DNA of 46,388 nucleotides, taken from NCBI GenBank assembly GCA_040221415.1, contig JAVKEN010000015.1:1-46388 (forward strand). Direction: 5' to 3'. Of this stretch, positions 8,648 to 17,670 are shown in pieces; the first letter of the stretch is position 1, and each line of letters opens with the position of its first letter. The notes beneath the pieces were generated by a model that made no database searches, was not told the DNA's origin, and saw only the letters and a program-made list of their open reading frames with translations. Position numbers and translations under genes: made by a program. This DNA is from JAVKEN01 sp040221415. GTDB lineage: Bacteria > Pseudomonadota > Alphaproteobacteria > Rickettsiales > JABSSG01.

Positions 8648-10660
8648 ATGACTGATAAATTATTTAAAAAAGTTTTAATCGCAAACAGAGGTGAAATAGC
8701 CGTAAGGGTTATTAAGACTCTTAGGAAATTAGGAATTAAATCTGTCGCTGTATATTCAGAAGCAGACATAAACTCACTCCATGTTGATATGGCTGACGAG
8801 GCTTACTTTATTGGAAACTCTCCAGCCACAGACAGCTATTTGTCAATTCCGCACATTCTTTCTGCAATTCGTGAAAGCGGTGCGCAAGCTGTACATCCTG
8901 GGTATGGATTTTTATCAGAAAACCCACTTTTTGCACAAGCTTTGCAAAATGAAGGTATTGAATTAATTGGTCCAAGCGCTGAAAACATCAGAGTAATGGG
9001 TGATAAAATTCAGGCTAAAAAAATTGCTGAGAAAGCTGGCGTGAGCACAGTTCCTGGATATTTAGGTGAAATTGAAGATGATAAAAAAGCAAAAAAAATT
9101 GCAAAAAAAATTGGTTATCCAGTTATTGTAAAAGCTGCTGCTGGTGGCGGTGGTCGAGGAATGAGAGTAGTGCGCTCGGAAGAAGACATAGTTGATGCTT
9201 TCGCATCGGCAACTCTAGAAGCTAAAAATAGTTTCAATGACCCAAGGGTTTTTGTTGAAAAATTCATTGTTAATCCAAGACATATTGAAATTCAGGTTTT
9301 AGCAGATAAGCACGGAAATGCCGTTTGCATTGGCGAAAGGGAATGCTCTATTCAAAGGCATCACCAAAAAATCATTGAAGAAGCTCCTAGCCCTGTTCTT
9401 ACAGAAAAAACTAGAAATCTTATGTATAAGCAGGTTCATAAACTTGTAAAAGAAATTAAATATTTCTCTGCTGGTACAGTTGAATTCATTATGGACACAA
9501 AACAAAATTTCTATTTTATGGAAATGAATACAAGACTTCAGGTAGAGCATTGCGTAACTGAAGAAGTTTTTGGCCTTGATCTTGTTGAGCAAATGATTCG
9601 TGTTGCTGCTGGGCAAAAACTGCAAATTAAACAAGAAGACATTAAACCAAATGGCTGGGCTATTGAAGCAAGAATTTGCGCTGAAGACCCTTCAAGAGGT
9701 TTCTTGCCTTCGAGCGGTAGGATTACAACGTATGAAGAACCGCTAAGAAATAAAAATGTTCGTGTTGATTCTGGTATCACTGAAGGTGGGATCGTGAGTA
9801 TGTTCTATGATCAGATGATTTCAAAATTAATCATTCATGCTCCAACAAGGGAAGAAGCAATCGAGCAGATGAAAAAATCTCTTGCTGAGTACGTAATCAA
9901 GGGAATTTCTCATAATATTCGTTTTCTGGAAGCAATTATGGATAACCAGAAATTTGTTGATGGTGATATGTCTACAAATTTCATTGCTCAAGAATACCCC
10001 GATGGTTTCCTTGGGGCTGAGTTAACATCTGATATCACTATGGTTCTTCTTGCTGCTTCTGTATTTATTCACATGGAAGAGGCTATCAGAAATGCTGGTA
10101 TTACAGATAGTGACCCAGATCAAATCCGGAAAGTGGGTACAAGATGGGTTGTAAGTATAGATGGCGAGCAATATCCCGTAATTATTAAGCCAGTATTTAC
10201 TGAGTTTAATAAGGGCTACAATATTAGGTTCGAAAGCACTAGAATCCAAGTAAGGACTAACTGGACTATTGGAAATAATATTTTCAGAGGAAAAGTTAAC
10301 GGTAAAAGTATTCGAGTTGGTATTAATAAAATACGCGAAGGTTATTATTTGACTCACCTTGCTAGGAAAGTAAAGGTCTTGGTTCGCAGCCCAAGAGTAG
10401 CTGAACTAGAGCAATTTATGCCTGAAAAAGATTACTCTGATCTCCAAACAAACTTGACTGCAAATCTTTCGGGTGTAATTACTGTAATTCACGTCAAAGA
10501 AGGGGATGAAGTCAAAGCTGGACAAAAGCTTTTGGCAGTTGAAGCTATGAAAATGGAAAATGTTGTTACTGCTGCTGCAGATGCAGTAATAGAAAAAATT
10601 CATGTTTCTGCTGGTGACCAAGTCGCCACAGGCGAGGCATTAATTGACTTCAAAGAATAA
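8648..10660 (+). CDS. pccA: Propionyl-CoA carboxylase, alpha (biotin carboxylase + BCCP) subunit
   Basis: This subunit carboxylates its own biotin using ATP and bicarbonate. Of its 670 residues, the N-terminal 450 form a biotin carboxylase/ATP-grasp domain, with KVLIANRGEIAVRVI, the glycine-rich ATP loop KAAAGGGGRGMR, and the EMNTRLQVEH catalytic block. A linker (BT) region follows. The C-terminal 75 residues are a biotinyl domain carrying the biotinylation motif AMKM with Lys about 635. It is directly downstream of pccB (14 nt). A long hairpin follows at 10682-10729. Acetyl- or methylcrotonyl-CoA carboxylase alpha subunits share this architecture; the propionyl assignment rests on the pccB partner. 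Confidence 0.95.
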   Translation: MTDKLFKKVLIANRGEIAVRVIKTLRKLGIKSVAVYSEADINSLHVDMADEAYFIGNSPATDSYLSIPHILSAIRESGAQAVHPGYGFLSENPLFAQALQNEGIELIGPSAENIRVMGDKIQAKKIAEKAGVSTVPGYLGEIEDDKKAKKIAKKIGYPVIVKAAAGGGGRGMRVVRSEEDIVDAFASATLEAKNSFNDPRVFVEKFIVNPRHIEIQVLADKHGNAVCIGERECSIQRHHQKIIEEAPSPVLTEKTRNLMYKQVHKLVKEIKYFSAGTVEFIMDTKQNFYFMEMNTRLQVEHCVTEEVFGLDLVEQMIRVAAGQKLQIKQEDIKPNGWAIEARICAEDPSRGFLPSSGRITTYEEPLRNKNVRVDSGITEGGIVSMFYDQMISKLIIHAPTREEAIEQMKKSLAEYVIKGISHNIRFLEAIMDNQKFVDGDMSTNFIAQEYPDGFLGAELTSDITMVLLAASVFIHMEEAIRNAGITDSDPDQIRKVGTRWVVSIDGEQYPVIIKPVFTEFNKGYNIRFESTRIQVRTNWTIGNNIFRGKVNGKSIRVGINKIREGYYLTHLARKVKVLVRSPRVAELEQFMPEKDYSDLQTNLTANLSGVITVIHVKEGDEVKAGQKLLAVEAMKMENVVTAAADAVIEKIHVSAGDQVATGEALIDFKE

Positions 10661-10681
10661 TATAACGTTAACTATTAGTTT

Positions 10682-10729
10682 ACATTCTTTATCGCTTTGT
10701 TTACTTTAGAAACAAAGAGGGAAGAATGT
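10682..10729 (+). promoter_or_regulatory. Long two-tier hairpin covering the Shine-Dalgarno and start codon of the exported-protein gene
   Basis: The inner stem pairs CTTTGTTT (10695-10702) with AAACAAAG (10710-10717) around a 7-nt loop. The outer stem pairs ACATTCTT (10682-10689) with AAGAATGT (10722-10729). Both arms are 8 perfect base pairs. The internal loop holds the AGGG part of the Shine-Dalgarno, and the outer stem contains the ATG itself (10726-10728). No T-run follows, so it is not a normal terminator. It could limit translation of the downstream gene (RNA thermometer or attenuator) or stabilise the pccA 3' end. Confidence 0.6.
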
Positions 10730-12510
10730 TTATAAAAAATATAATTGCAATACTTTGCTTATTGGCATCTGTGAGTTCTTGGGCGATAAACCCATTGGCA
10801 GGAGAAGAGGAGGAAGCTGAGGCTGAGGCTATTGCTGCAAGCTCCCAAGAAAACATCATTGAAGTAATGGATATGCCTGAGCATGTTCGTGACGAACTGC
10901 CTCACCTATTACCATACCTACCAGAAAACAAGGACGATAAGTTTTTCTTTACAAAAGCAGCCAATCAATTTCATCTGTACAAAGACGATGCTAAAAAAGG
11001 TCAAAGTGTTAGGATCGGAACAATTGCTCCCAAAGGAATAGAAATAAATTCTTCAATTGGTCCAAACAATCTATACTACCTCACCTTTAGTGAGCAATCT
11101 AATCCAGCGGACATTTCTATTAGAAAGAGATATGAAGCTCACCTACCCAACCCTCAAAGCAAATCGCAAGATTCATCTGTTGAAAAGGTTTATCCGACTA
11201 ATAATAATGTCTTCTCTCCCAAAGACTCTAATCCAACTCTTCTAGATTTTAATCAACTCCCTAAAGAAGCCCAAGAAGTAGCTACAAGATATTTGAAGAA
11301 AATAAACTTAAAGTTGGCGGATTACATTAAGTTTTCTTATATATCGCCAGATCAAAAAACCGTGCTTTTAAAAGTAGTTCATACTGGAACTGGAAGAAAT
11401 ATGGTCGTATCTGTTCTATCGCTGCCAATGAAAATTAAACAAGTATCTGCCGTACAGCACAAAACAGAACCTGTTATTCAATCCCCTGCTCCAAAAAAAC
11501 CAACTGCTAAAATTATTTCCCCATCAAGTGATAATATCTCGAATATTTTTGACTCAAATCCAACAATCATATCATTTGAGAATCTACCAAAAGAATATAA
11601 AAAAGTTACAGACGACTTTTTATCAAAACATGGTGTTTCTACGCAAAGTAACATGAAGTTTAATTACGTTCTCCGCAACACCAAAGAACCTGTTTCAGAA
11701 TCGAACCCATTATATTTGAAAGCTAGACCTTTGGGTAACCCAAGCGTAACCTATTCAATTCTACTACCACAAAGCAATGTATCTCCTTCACCCAAGTCAC
11801 CTAAAGTAGCTGCTAAACCTAGCGACCAAAGCTTCTTGGATTCTTTAGAAAAAGCAAAGCGTAACGCACAGTTTTATATTTCGTTGCATAAGCCAGAAAA
11901 ACAAGAGACTGGTTTGGTTCCATACAAAGGGCCAATAGCAGTAATGAAAGAACAAGATACATCAGGCTCTATAAAGACAGAAAAAGGTAAGGAGTTTACT
12001 AAGAAGGCAACAAAAGACTTTCTTGAAGGTGAAGAGAAGGCTAAACGCGATGCTGGATTCTTTAGCTCACTATTTAAAAAGAAGGAAGCACCTACAAAAT
12101 CAACTGGCAAAGAGCTAGTTCCGTATAAAGGTAAGCAGCCTCAAAGCTCAATAAATGACGTCATCATACCTCCTGAAGGAACTTCTCCTAACAAAAAATA
12201 TAAAGAATCAAGAGAGTTAATCCCCTACTCTGCACCTCAATCACTCAATTTTAATGCTTCTTCAGAGAGACCTTCTGAAAAGAAAAATAAAAGCATGCCT
12301 AAGGCATTTGAAACAACTAAAGATGGACGCACTATAATTCTAAATTCATTCCATACTTTAGATCTGCCATATAGAAGCCACAAACGGTATAGCTTCAGAA
12401 GAGCCACCAGTGTATCTTCTAGTCAACTACCTTCAAAAGTGGGTATTGGACGTAAGTTCTCTATGCACTCAACTTTGATGCAAGCTAACAAAGAATTAAC
12501 GGGCCATTAA
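10726..12510 (+). CDS. Exported repeat-containing protein, probable cargo of the adjacent TpsB transporter
   Basis: No known family recognised. The 594 residues begin with a signal peptide (MFIKNIIAILCLLASVSSWA, cleavage likely after residue 20), then an acidic run rich in Glu/Ala (27-38). Two diverged copies of a module, each starting DSNPT and continuing FxxLPKE, lie at about residues 167-205 and 276-315. A possible third, weaker copy starts near residue 49 (DMPEHVRDELP). A second repeat lies at 370-402 and 432-469. Each copy has an EKAKR(N/D)A(Q/G)F core and ends in LVPYKG, and a lone LIPY occurs at 498-501. The rest is Lys/Ser/Pro-rich and probably disordered. The transporter gene starts 1 nt after its stop. 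I cannot see an N-terminal haemagglutination-type TPS domain, so cargo status is inference from position and signal peptide. Confidence 0.75.
   Translation: MFIKNIIAILCLLASVSSWAINPLAGEEEEAEAEAIAASSQENIIEVMDMPEHVRDELPHLLPYLPENKDDKFFFTKAANQFHLYKDDAKKGQSVRIGTIAPKGIEINSSIGPNNLYYLTFSEQSNPADISIRKRYEAHLPNPQSKSQDSSVEKVYPTNNNVFSPKDSNPTLLDFNQLPKEAQEVATRYLKKINLKLADYIKFSYISPDQKTVLLKVVHTGTGRNMVVSVLSLPMKIKQVSAVQHKTEPVIQSPAPKKPTAKIISPSSDNISNIFDSNPTIISFENLPKEYKKVTDDFLSKHGVSTQSNMKFNYVLRNTKEPVSESNPLYLKARPLGNPSVTYSILLPQSNVSPSPKSPKVAAKPSDQSFLDSLEKAKRNAQFYISLHKPEKQETGLVPYKGPIAVMKEQDTSGSIKTEKGKEFTKKATKDFLEGEEKAKRDAGFFSSLFKKKEAPTKSTGKELVPYKGKQPQSSINDVIIPPEGTSPNKKYKESRELIPYSAPQSLNFNASSERPSEKKNKSMPKAFETTKDGRTIILNSFHTLDLPYRSHKRYSFRRATSVSSSQLPSKVGIGRKFSMHSTLMQANKELTGH
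11224..11670 (+). repeat. Two-copy DSNPT/LPKE module in the exported protein (span)
   Basis: Copies lie at 11224-11340 and 11551-11670 (residues 167-205 and 276-315), about 109 residues apart. Shared positions are DSNPT, a hydrophobic pair, F, LPKE and a final KFxY. This looks like an ancient internal duplication with a flexible linker between copies. Confidence 0.65.
11827..12132 (+). repeat. Two-copy EKAKR...LVPYKG repeat in the exported protein (span)
   Basis: The units lie at about 11833-11931 and 12019-12132. Each has EKAKR(N/D)A(Q/G)F, then xSL(H/F)K, and ends in LVPYKG. A third remnant LIPY follows at residues 498-501. It suggests a short linear motif displayed several times on an unstructured tail. 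Confidence 0.65.
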
Positions 12511-12511
12511 A

Positions 12512-14185
12512 ATGAAAAAATTTTGTCTTCTGATTTCTTTAGTTTTAATGTTTCAATCTAAGATTGCTTTTGCAAGAACTGAATATAATTTCTACGATGA
12601 CCCATCTCATCACCATGCTCATTTAAACTTTAAAACTAAAAAGAGTCATAAAAAAGCTCTCAAGCTGAATATACCTTTTCCTAAAACAGAAGAATTTATC
12701 GTAAAGAAATTTAAGCTTAATAATGTCATTATAGAGTCTAACCCTACTAATATTAAAGTTGATACAATATATAAACCATATTTAAACAAAATAGTTGCTC
12801 ACAAAGATCTAAAAGAAATCATTAGCAGAATTAATGCTCGTTTACATGATAACGGATTAATTCTGAGCTTTGCATATGTTTCAAATCAATCTATTGATGA
12901 AGGCAACGTTACCATCAAAATAGTGAACGGAAAGATTCGAGATGTAAAAATAATTTCTGATGCAAATGTATCTCAAAATAAGCTTTTCAATGACTATGTC
13001 AGTAACATCTTAAAAATGGAACCAGTTTATAATGATGAACTCCAAAAAAATATCCATCTAATTAACTTGATCCCAGGATATAATGTTAAATATAACCTTG
13101 AGCCAATAGAAGACTCACACGATCCAGAAGAAATAGCTGACTTAATCTTTATAATAGATAAAGAAGCTGGGGATATAAGTTTTACTGCTAATAACCAAGG
13201 AACCAAATCCATTGGGAAATATCAATATTACTCTCTTGCCAATTTATATAACAGCTTTAATAGTAACGAGAAAATATCAATCCATGCAGGTAGCACTAAC
13301 GAATTTGACGCTCTAAAGATAGCAACCTTTGCAGTTGAGAAATTCATTAACAGTTATGGAACCACTGCAAGTCTTTTAGGATCATATATTGAAGATAATC
13401 CTTATGTTGTTCTTCCTGGTAGTGCTGATAAAAATAAATCCACCCTATTTATAGGAACCATAGGACATTACTTATTACTAAAGAAGCAAAATTCATTCCA
13501 AATAACTGGAGGTTATGAGCATCGTGACTCAGAAAATAATACTGTAGGTTCAAAACTTAGCTCATTAAGATATGGCAATGTTTTTATTGGCTCAAACATA
13601 GAATTCCTTGACCCTATTAAAGGGAATAATTATTTAGCTCTTCGTCACCACCGTTCTATACCAGGACAAACTACTATAAAAAGATATACTTCTGATGCTG
13701 ATATACTTGATAGAAATTATAATTTTACAACTATCGATCTGTACAGAGAGCAGGATCTATATAAGAACCTAAGTTTGTTTAATCAACTGGTTTCACAATT
13801 TGGGTCAAAGAATATACCTATTGAGCAAAAGTTTTTTGTTGGCGGTTTAACTACTGGTAGGGGCTATAAAAACGGTCTTCTTGCTTCAAACAGAGGGTTA
13901 GATTTTTCAGCAGAGTTGCGTTATTCTTTCTTTTACAACAATCTTATTAAAGAAATTCAGCCATATGGATTTTATGATGTTGCAAAATTTTCAAAGAGTT
14001 CTGCTACTTCTAACAAGTCTACTCTGCAATCAGCTGGTTTAGGTCTAAGAGTTAAAACTCACAATGACTTTAGTTTGTTAATAGAAAGCGGAATTCCGTT
14101 CACTAGAAAAGTTACTGTTGAAGAAATAGAACACCATAACAGCAACAAGTTTTCTTTTCTTGCTAGCAAAGAATTTAGATTCTAA
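12512..14185 (+). CDS. TpsB/FhaC/ShlB-family outer-membrane transporter (two-partner secretion)
   Basis: Omp85-superfamily pores of this type export one partner protein across the outer membrane. The protein has 557 residues with a signal peptide ending near AFA (residue 21) and a His-rich stretch (32-38). Two POTRA-like domains follow at about 66-143 and 143-217. A 16-strand type beta-barrel runs from about 222 to the C-terminal Phe 557. The FxxGG...GRGY motif at 441-452 corresponds to the family VRGY lid-loop motif, with Gly in place of Val. ELRYSFF at 468-474 is a typical late barrel strand. The gene is 1 nt after the exported-protein gene, the normal cargo-transporter order. Its stop overlaps the stop of the convergent GST gene (shared CTAA). 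Confidence 0.85.
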   Translation: MKKFCLLISLVLMFQSKIAFARTEYNFYDDPSHHHAHLNFKTKKSHKKALKLNIPFPKTEEFIVKKFKLNNVIIESNPTNIKVDTIYKPYLNKIVAHKDLKEIISRINARLHDNGLILSFAYVSNQSIDEGNVTIKIVNGKIRDVKIISDANVSQNKLFNDYVSNILKMEPVYNDELQKNIHLINLIPGYNVKYNLEPIEDSHDPEEIADLIFIIDKEAGDISFTANNQGTKSIGKYQYYSLANLYNSFNSNEKISIHAGSTNEFDALKIATFAVEKFINSYGTTASLLGSYIEDNPYVVLPGSADKNKSTLFIGTIGHYLLLKKQNSFQITGGYEHRDSENNTVGSKLSSLRYGNVFIGSNIEFLDPIKGNNYLALRHHRSIPGQTTIKRYTSDADILDRNYNFTTIDLYREQDLYKNLSLFNQLVSQFGSKNIPIEQKFFVGGLTTGRGYKNGLLASNRGLDFSAELRYSFFYNNLIKEIQPYGFYDVAKFSKSSATSNKSTLQSAGLGLRVKTHNDFSLLIESGIPFTRKVTVEEIEHHNSNKFSFLASKEFRF

Positions 14186-14847
14186 AAATCTGGATTATCG
14201 TAATGCGCTGGAGGCTGGAAGGCTGGATATTTCTCTTTTAAGAGTGGTCGCATCGAAGGTCTGGATTTGATTATACTATACCAGTCTTTTAGGGTTTTAT
14301 ATTCATTCCAATTAATTTCATTAAGATAGTCAAGCACCGAAATATGTGCAGCTGCAACTAAATCTGCAGCAGAAAATTCGTTATGTGATAACCAGTGAAA
14401 TTTTTTCAGATCATTCTCGAAATATTTCAAATATACATGGCATAGCCTTTTAGCATTCCTGATATTTCTTGCTTCAGGCGCAAGATGATTCATATACGAA
14501 ATAACTTTCTCATTCATGATTGGATAAATAACATTGTTATATAGCTTATCATTCATAAATAAGATGATTTCTTTTATTTTGACAGCGTCCTTATTGCTAC
14601 CAAATAAATCTTCCATTTCTAACTTGTTCTCCAGACAATAGAGAGCATTATACCAACCATTATATTTGATATTATTTACTGATATTTTTGGAAGCTGAGA
14701 AGAATATAATACCGGATCAACTAGAAAATGTTCTTTCCAAGCATTATCATAAACAAGCTTATACTCTATCTTCTTCTCATTAAGAAGAATTCTGACTTGC
14801 CTCGTTAATGGACAAAGTTCAAAAAATAAAACTTCTATGTTATGCAT
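14182..14847 (-). CDS. Glutathione S-transferase family protein coupled to virD4
   Basis: This is a 221-residue GST-fold protein. The thioredoxin-like N-terminal domain starts MHNIEVLFFELCPLTRQV with a Cys-Pro-Leu-Thr active-site segment (residues 11-14). An all-helical C-terminal domain includes NEFSAADLVAAAHISVLDYL, the N-capping box region of GSTs. Substrate unknown; SspA-like or detoxifying roles are both possible. I place the start at the ATG at 14845-14847. An in-frame extension to 15042 exists, but it reads through the virD4 tail and has no GST homology. The start overlaps the end of virD4 by 8 nt (ATGCATAA), so it is probably translated with the secretion operon. Confidence 0.82.
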   Translation of the reverse strand: MHNIEVLFFELCPLTRQVRILLNEKKIEYKLVYDNAWKEHFLVDPVLYSSQLPKISVNNIKYNGWYNALYCLENKLEMEDLFGSNKDAVKIKEIILFMNDKLYNNVIYPIMNEKVISYMNHLAPEARNIRNAKRLCHVYLKYFENDLKKFHWLSHNEFSAADLVAAAHISVLDYLNEINWNEYKTLKDWYSIIKSRPSMRPLLKEKYPAFQPPAHYDNPDF

Positions 14848-16660
14848 TTTCGGTTTGTTTATTCTCTTCTTGTTCTGACTCTTCGGCATTTTCACCAGAA
14901 TCTTCAGGTAGAACCTGGTTTGCCTTATTTGGATCATAAGGCTCCTGAGTCGGCACAAAACTAGGAGGTAATAGTCGATTGGTAAAGAACTTATCTTCGT
15001 AATATTTAATTTTGAGAGATTTAATTGGCGGGAACGACTCAATAAGCACTATCTGTTCATCTCTAGGAAGCAATATAACCTCTTGAGGAAGTAGTAAAGC
15101 CCTCTGCACTTCAGAAACATTGACAGATCTACTAGCTGGATTAAAGTCCATAAATTTAGGCTTACTATGCGACTCAGCCTCAACTGTTTTATTACCACAT
15201 AGTTGTGAAATTAAATTCGCAGTGTCTACGTTGTTAGCAGCAAAAGTAATACGGTATGTAGCATTTGATAGGAATGAGTTCATTCCTGCTTCTTCATAAA
15301 TCCCTTTAAGCTGCTGCGTATCTTGCACAATTAAGAATAACCTAACCTTATATCCCCTAAAATAAGCAATACCGGACTTAAACATCTCCATCTTACCCAA
15401 AGTAGGAAACTCATCCATAATATAAAGAACGCCATAAGGCTCTTCTTTCGGATCAGGAATTTTTCTACTCATGAATTCAGTAGCCTGTTGATAGAAAATC
15501 TGCATTAACTTAGTAAGACGAGTTAAGTTGTCTGGTGTTAAACCAACGTAAACAGTAGTTCTTTCTTTTTTCATATTCATGAAGTTAAAATCACTACTTG
15601 CAGTAGCAGTATCAATCAATGGGTTCGCCCATAATTCAAGGGCAGAGTTCATTGTTGAAATCACACCCGACCTCTCCTTATCAGCCTTCTGAAGGAAAGC
15701 TGCAATATTCATGTAACCTACAGGGTGAATATGTTTTCCAATAGTATCAAGTACAACAGCAAGATTATACGCCACATCATCACTTCTCATTGTGCGCACA
15801 ACTTCTCCGAAAGAAGTCACCTTATCTGGTACAGCTACCAAATATAAAACTACCGCTACAAATAAGCTTCGCGCTTCATTTGTCCAGAATTCTTGTTCAG
15901 GAAGAATAAGGTTACCAATCTTCTGCACGTCATCCACCATTTGTCCAGGCTTACTACTAATCCAGTCAAGAGGATTATAACAATGTGAATGACCATCAGG
16001 GTCAGCTGGCGACCATGTGAAACACTTCTGTCCCATCTTAGTTCTCCAGCCACTTGTTAGTTCATAGTTCTCTAATTTAATATCATGCACTACACATGAA
16101 TCTTCCCAAAACAATAAATTGGGTATTACAAAACCAACACCCTTACCAGAACCAGTAGGAGCAAATAATAACGAATGCTGGAAACCGGAAGTAACAAAAT
16201 ATCCTGTAGAATCTTTACCCAGAAGCATTCCACTTTTTTCACGCAACTTTGCTCTTTTGATGTCTTCTGGAGTGGCCCACCTAGCATCACCATGTACTTT
16301 CTCTTTTTTCTTAAAGAATTTAATAGACGCCAAACTATCAAATTTAAGAATAACAAAGGTGATAATTAGTCCAAAAACTACTAACGGAATTCCAAATAAC
16401 TTTGCCGCATAATAATTATTTGCTGAAAATGAGACTATTGTTACATTTTTGATCATGAAAGTGATGTATGAACTTACCTGAGATAAATAATATTTTACCC
16501 ATTGGTAATTCCCTACAACCAACTCATCGAAATGAAAGAGGGGCACATTAGCGTATCCTGAAATAAAAAAAGCAAAAATATTTGCTGTCAACACGATAGC
16601 GCCAATAAACACCGCTATTGAAATCAACATCCAGGATAAAATGTTTTTTATCTCTAACAT
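14840..16660 (-). CDS. virD4: Type IV secretion coupling ATPase VirD4 (RvhD4)
   Basis: This is the coupling protein that receives substrates and feeds them to the type IV channel. Of its 606 residues, two N-terminal transmembrane segments lie at about 12-34 and 89-106. A cytoplasmic motor follows with Walker A PTGSGKGV (168-175) and Walker B VLYIMDEFP (411-419). The C-terminal tail is acidic and Glu/Asn-rich (last 35 residues), typical of Rickettsiales VirD4. Its ATG shares one nucleotide with the virB11 stop (TGATG). The GST gene is coupled downstream. Confidence 0.96.
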   Translation of the reverse strand: MLEIKNILSWMLISIAVFIGAIVLTANIFAFFISGYANVPLFHFDELVVGNYQWVKYYLSQVSSYITFMIKNVTIVSFSANNYYAAKLFGIPLVVFGLIITFVILKFDSLASIKFFKKKEKVHGDARWATPEDIKRAKLREKSGMLLGKDSTGYFVTSGFQHSLLFAPTGSGKGVGFVIPNLLFWEDSCVVHDIKLENYELTSGWRTKMGQKCFTWSPADPDGHSHCYNPLDWISSKPGQMVDDVQKIGNLILPEQEFWTNEARSLFVAVVLYLVAVPDKVTSFGEVVRTMRSDDVAYNLAVVLDTIGKHIHPVGYMNIAAFLQKADKERSGVISTMNSALELWANPLIDTATASSDFNFMNMKKERTTVYVGLTPDNLTRLTKLMQIFYQQATEFMSRKIPDPKEEPYGVLYIMDEFPTLGKMEMFKSGIAYFRGYKVRLFLIVQDTQQLKGIYEEAGMNSFLSNATYRITFAANNVDTANLISQLCGNKTVEAESHSKPKFMDFNPASRSVNVSEVQRALLLPQEVILLPRDEQIVLIESFPPIKSLKIKYYEDKFFTNRLLPPSFVPTQEPYDPNKANQVLPEDSGENAEESEQEENKQTENA

Positions 16661-17670
16661 CAGCCTTCCATTTGAAAATGTTTTCTATTTGGGTCGTGTT
16701 TAAAATATATTTCAGACACATACCTCACACCCTTTGCTCCTCTTTTCAGCTGTACCACAATATCTACAACATGCATAATATATTTCATAATTTCTTTGGG
16801 GGGCATACCAAGACCAGCCTGCATCACCATAAGCTTCAACTGCTCTAATGCCATTTCAGGTGAATCAGCATGGAGCGTAGATATAGAACCAGGATGACCA
16901 GTGTTAATTGCTCTCAAGAAACTGAATGCCTCTTTACCACGAAGCTCACCAACAATTATTCTATCGGGTCTTAACCTTAAACATGCTTCAATTAAATCTT
17001 GCATTGTCACTTTTGCTAGGCCTTGCCCACCTTTTGATGCTAGTAAATGAACTCTGTTTTTGTGGTTGGGCAAACGAATCTCACGAGAGTCTTCACATGT
17101 AATTAATCTTTCTATTTCTGGGATTTCTTGCAAGCAGGCATTTGTAAATGTTGTTTTACCAGTTGACGTACCACCGCTAACAATAATATTTTTTTTTGTT
17201 CGTACAGCAGTTTTTAGAAAATCTTTAATGTTATTTTTATGCAAAAGATCATTAAGCGTATCATTATTTGGATCTTTCAATTCCTGTGTACTAGTTTGAG
17301 AAAACGCACCCATTTCTTGATATCTATCAATCGTAAAATTGAGCTTAGCAGTTTTACGAATCGACATGGCCACCGAGCCACTTTCACACGCTGGTGGGAA
17401 TACTACTTGAATACGATATCCATTTGGAAGTGTTGCTGATAAAAGCGGGTGTTCTTCACTGACTAGCTGTTCAGTAGACTGAGCAACCAATCTTCCAAGA
17501 CCTTTTAAATGTTCAAAATCAAGCTCGGGGATTTTTTCAACACTCATATCCCCCATTTTTTCAATCCAAACCTCACCAGGGACATTTACTGAAATCTCCG
17601 AAACATTATCCTCAGCAAAAATTGCATGAAAAGGAAGCAGATATGTCTCTAATGCTGCGAAATTGCTCAT
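16660..17670 (-). CDS. virB11: Type IV secretion hexameric ATPase VirB11 (RvhB11)
   Basis: This is the cytoplasmic traffic ATPase of the type IV apparatus. The 336 residues are the normal length. Walker A GGTSTGKTT is at 166-174, the Asp/Glu box around TCEDSREI at 191-198, Walker B RIIVGELRG at 237-245 and the His box GHPGSISTLHAD at 258-269. It overlaps virB10 by 4 nt (ATGA) and virD4 by 1 nt, so the genes are translated as a unit. Confidence 0.97.
   Translation of the reverse strand: MSNFAALETYLLPFHAIFAEDNVSEISVNVPGEVWIEKMGDMSVEKIPELDFEHLKGLGRLVAQSTEQLVSEEHPLLSATLPNGYRIQVVFPPACESGSVAMSIRKTAKLNFTIDRYQEMGAFSQTSTQELKDPNNDTLNDLLHKNNIKDFLKTAVRTKKNIIVSGGTSTGKTTFTNACLQEIPEIERLITCEDSREIRLPNHKNRVHLLASKGGQGLAKVTMQDLIEACLRLRPDRIIVGELRGKEAFSFLRAINTGHPGSISTLHADSPEMALEQLKLMVMQAGLGMPPKEIMKYIMHVVDIVVQLKRGAKGVRYVSEIYFKHDPNRKHFQMEG

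Noticed and set aside
9299..9780. Minus-strand frames inside pccA
   Set aside because: Antisense shadows of a well-conserved gene without ribosome-binding sites.
10695..10717. Rho-independent terminator after pccA
   Set aside because: The hairpin is good, but no T-run follows and its arms extend into the next start codon; a regulatory role is more likely.
14848..15042. Upstream extension of the GST gene by 65 codons
   Set aside because: The extension lies wholly inside virD4 in another frame and lacks GST homology. The ATG at 14847 starts exactly at the GST fold.
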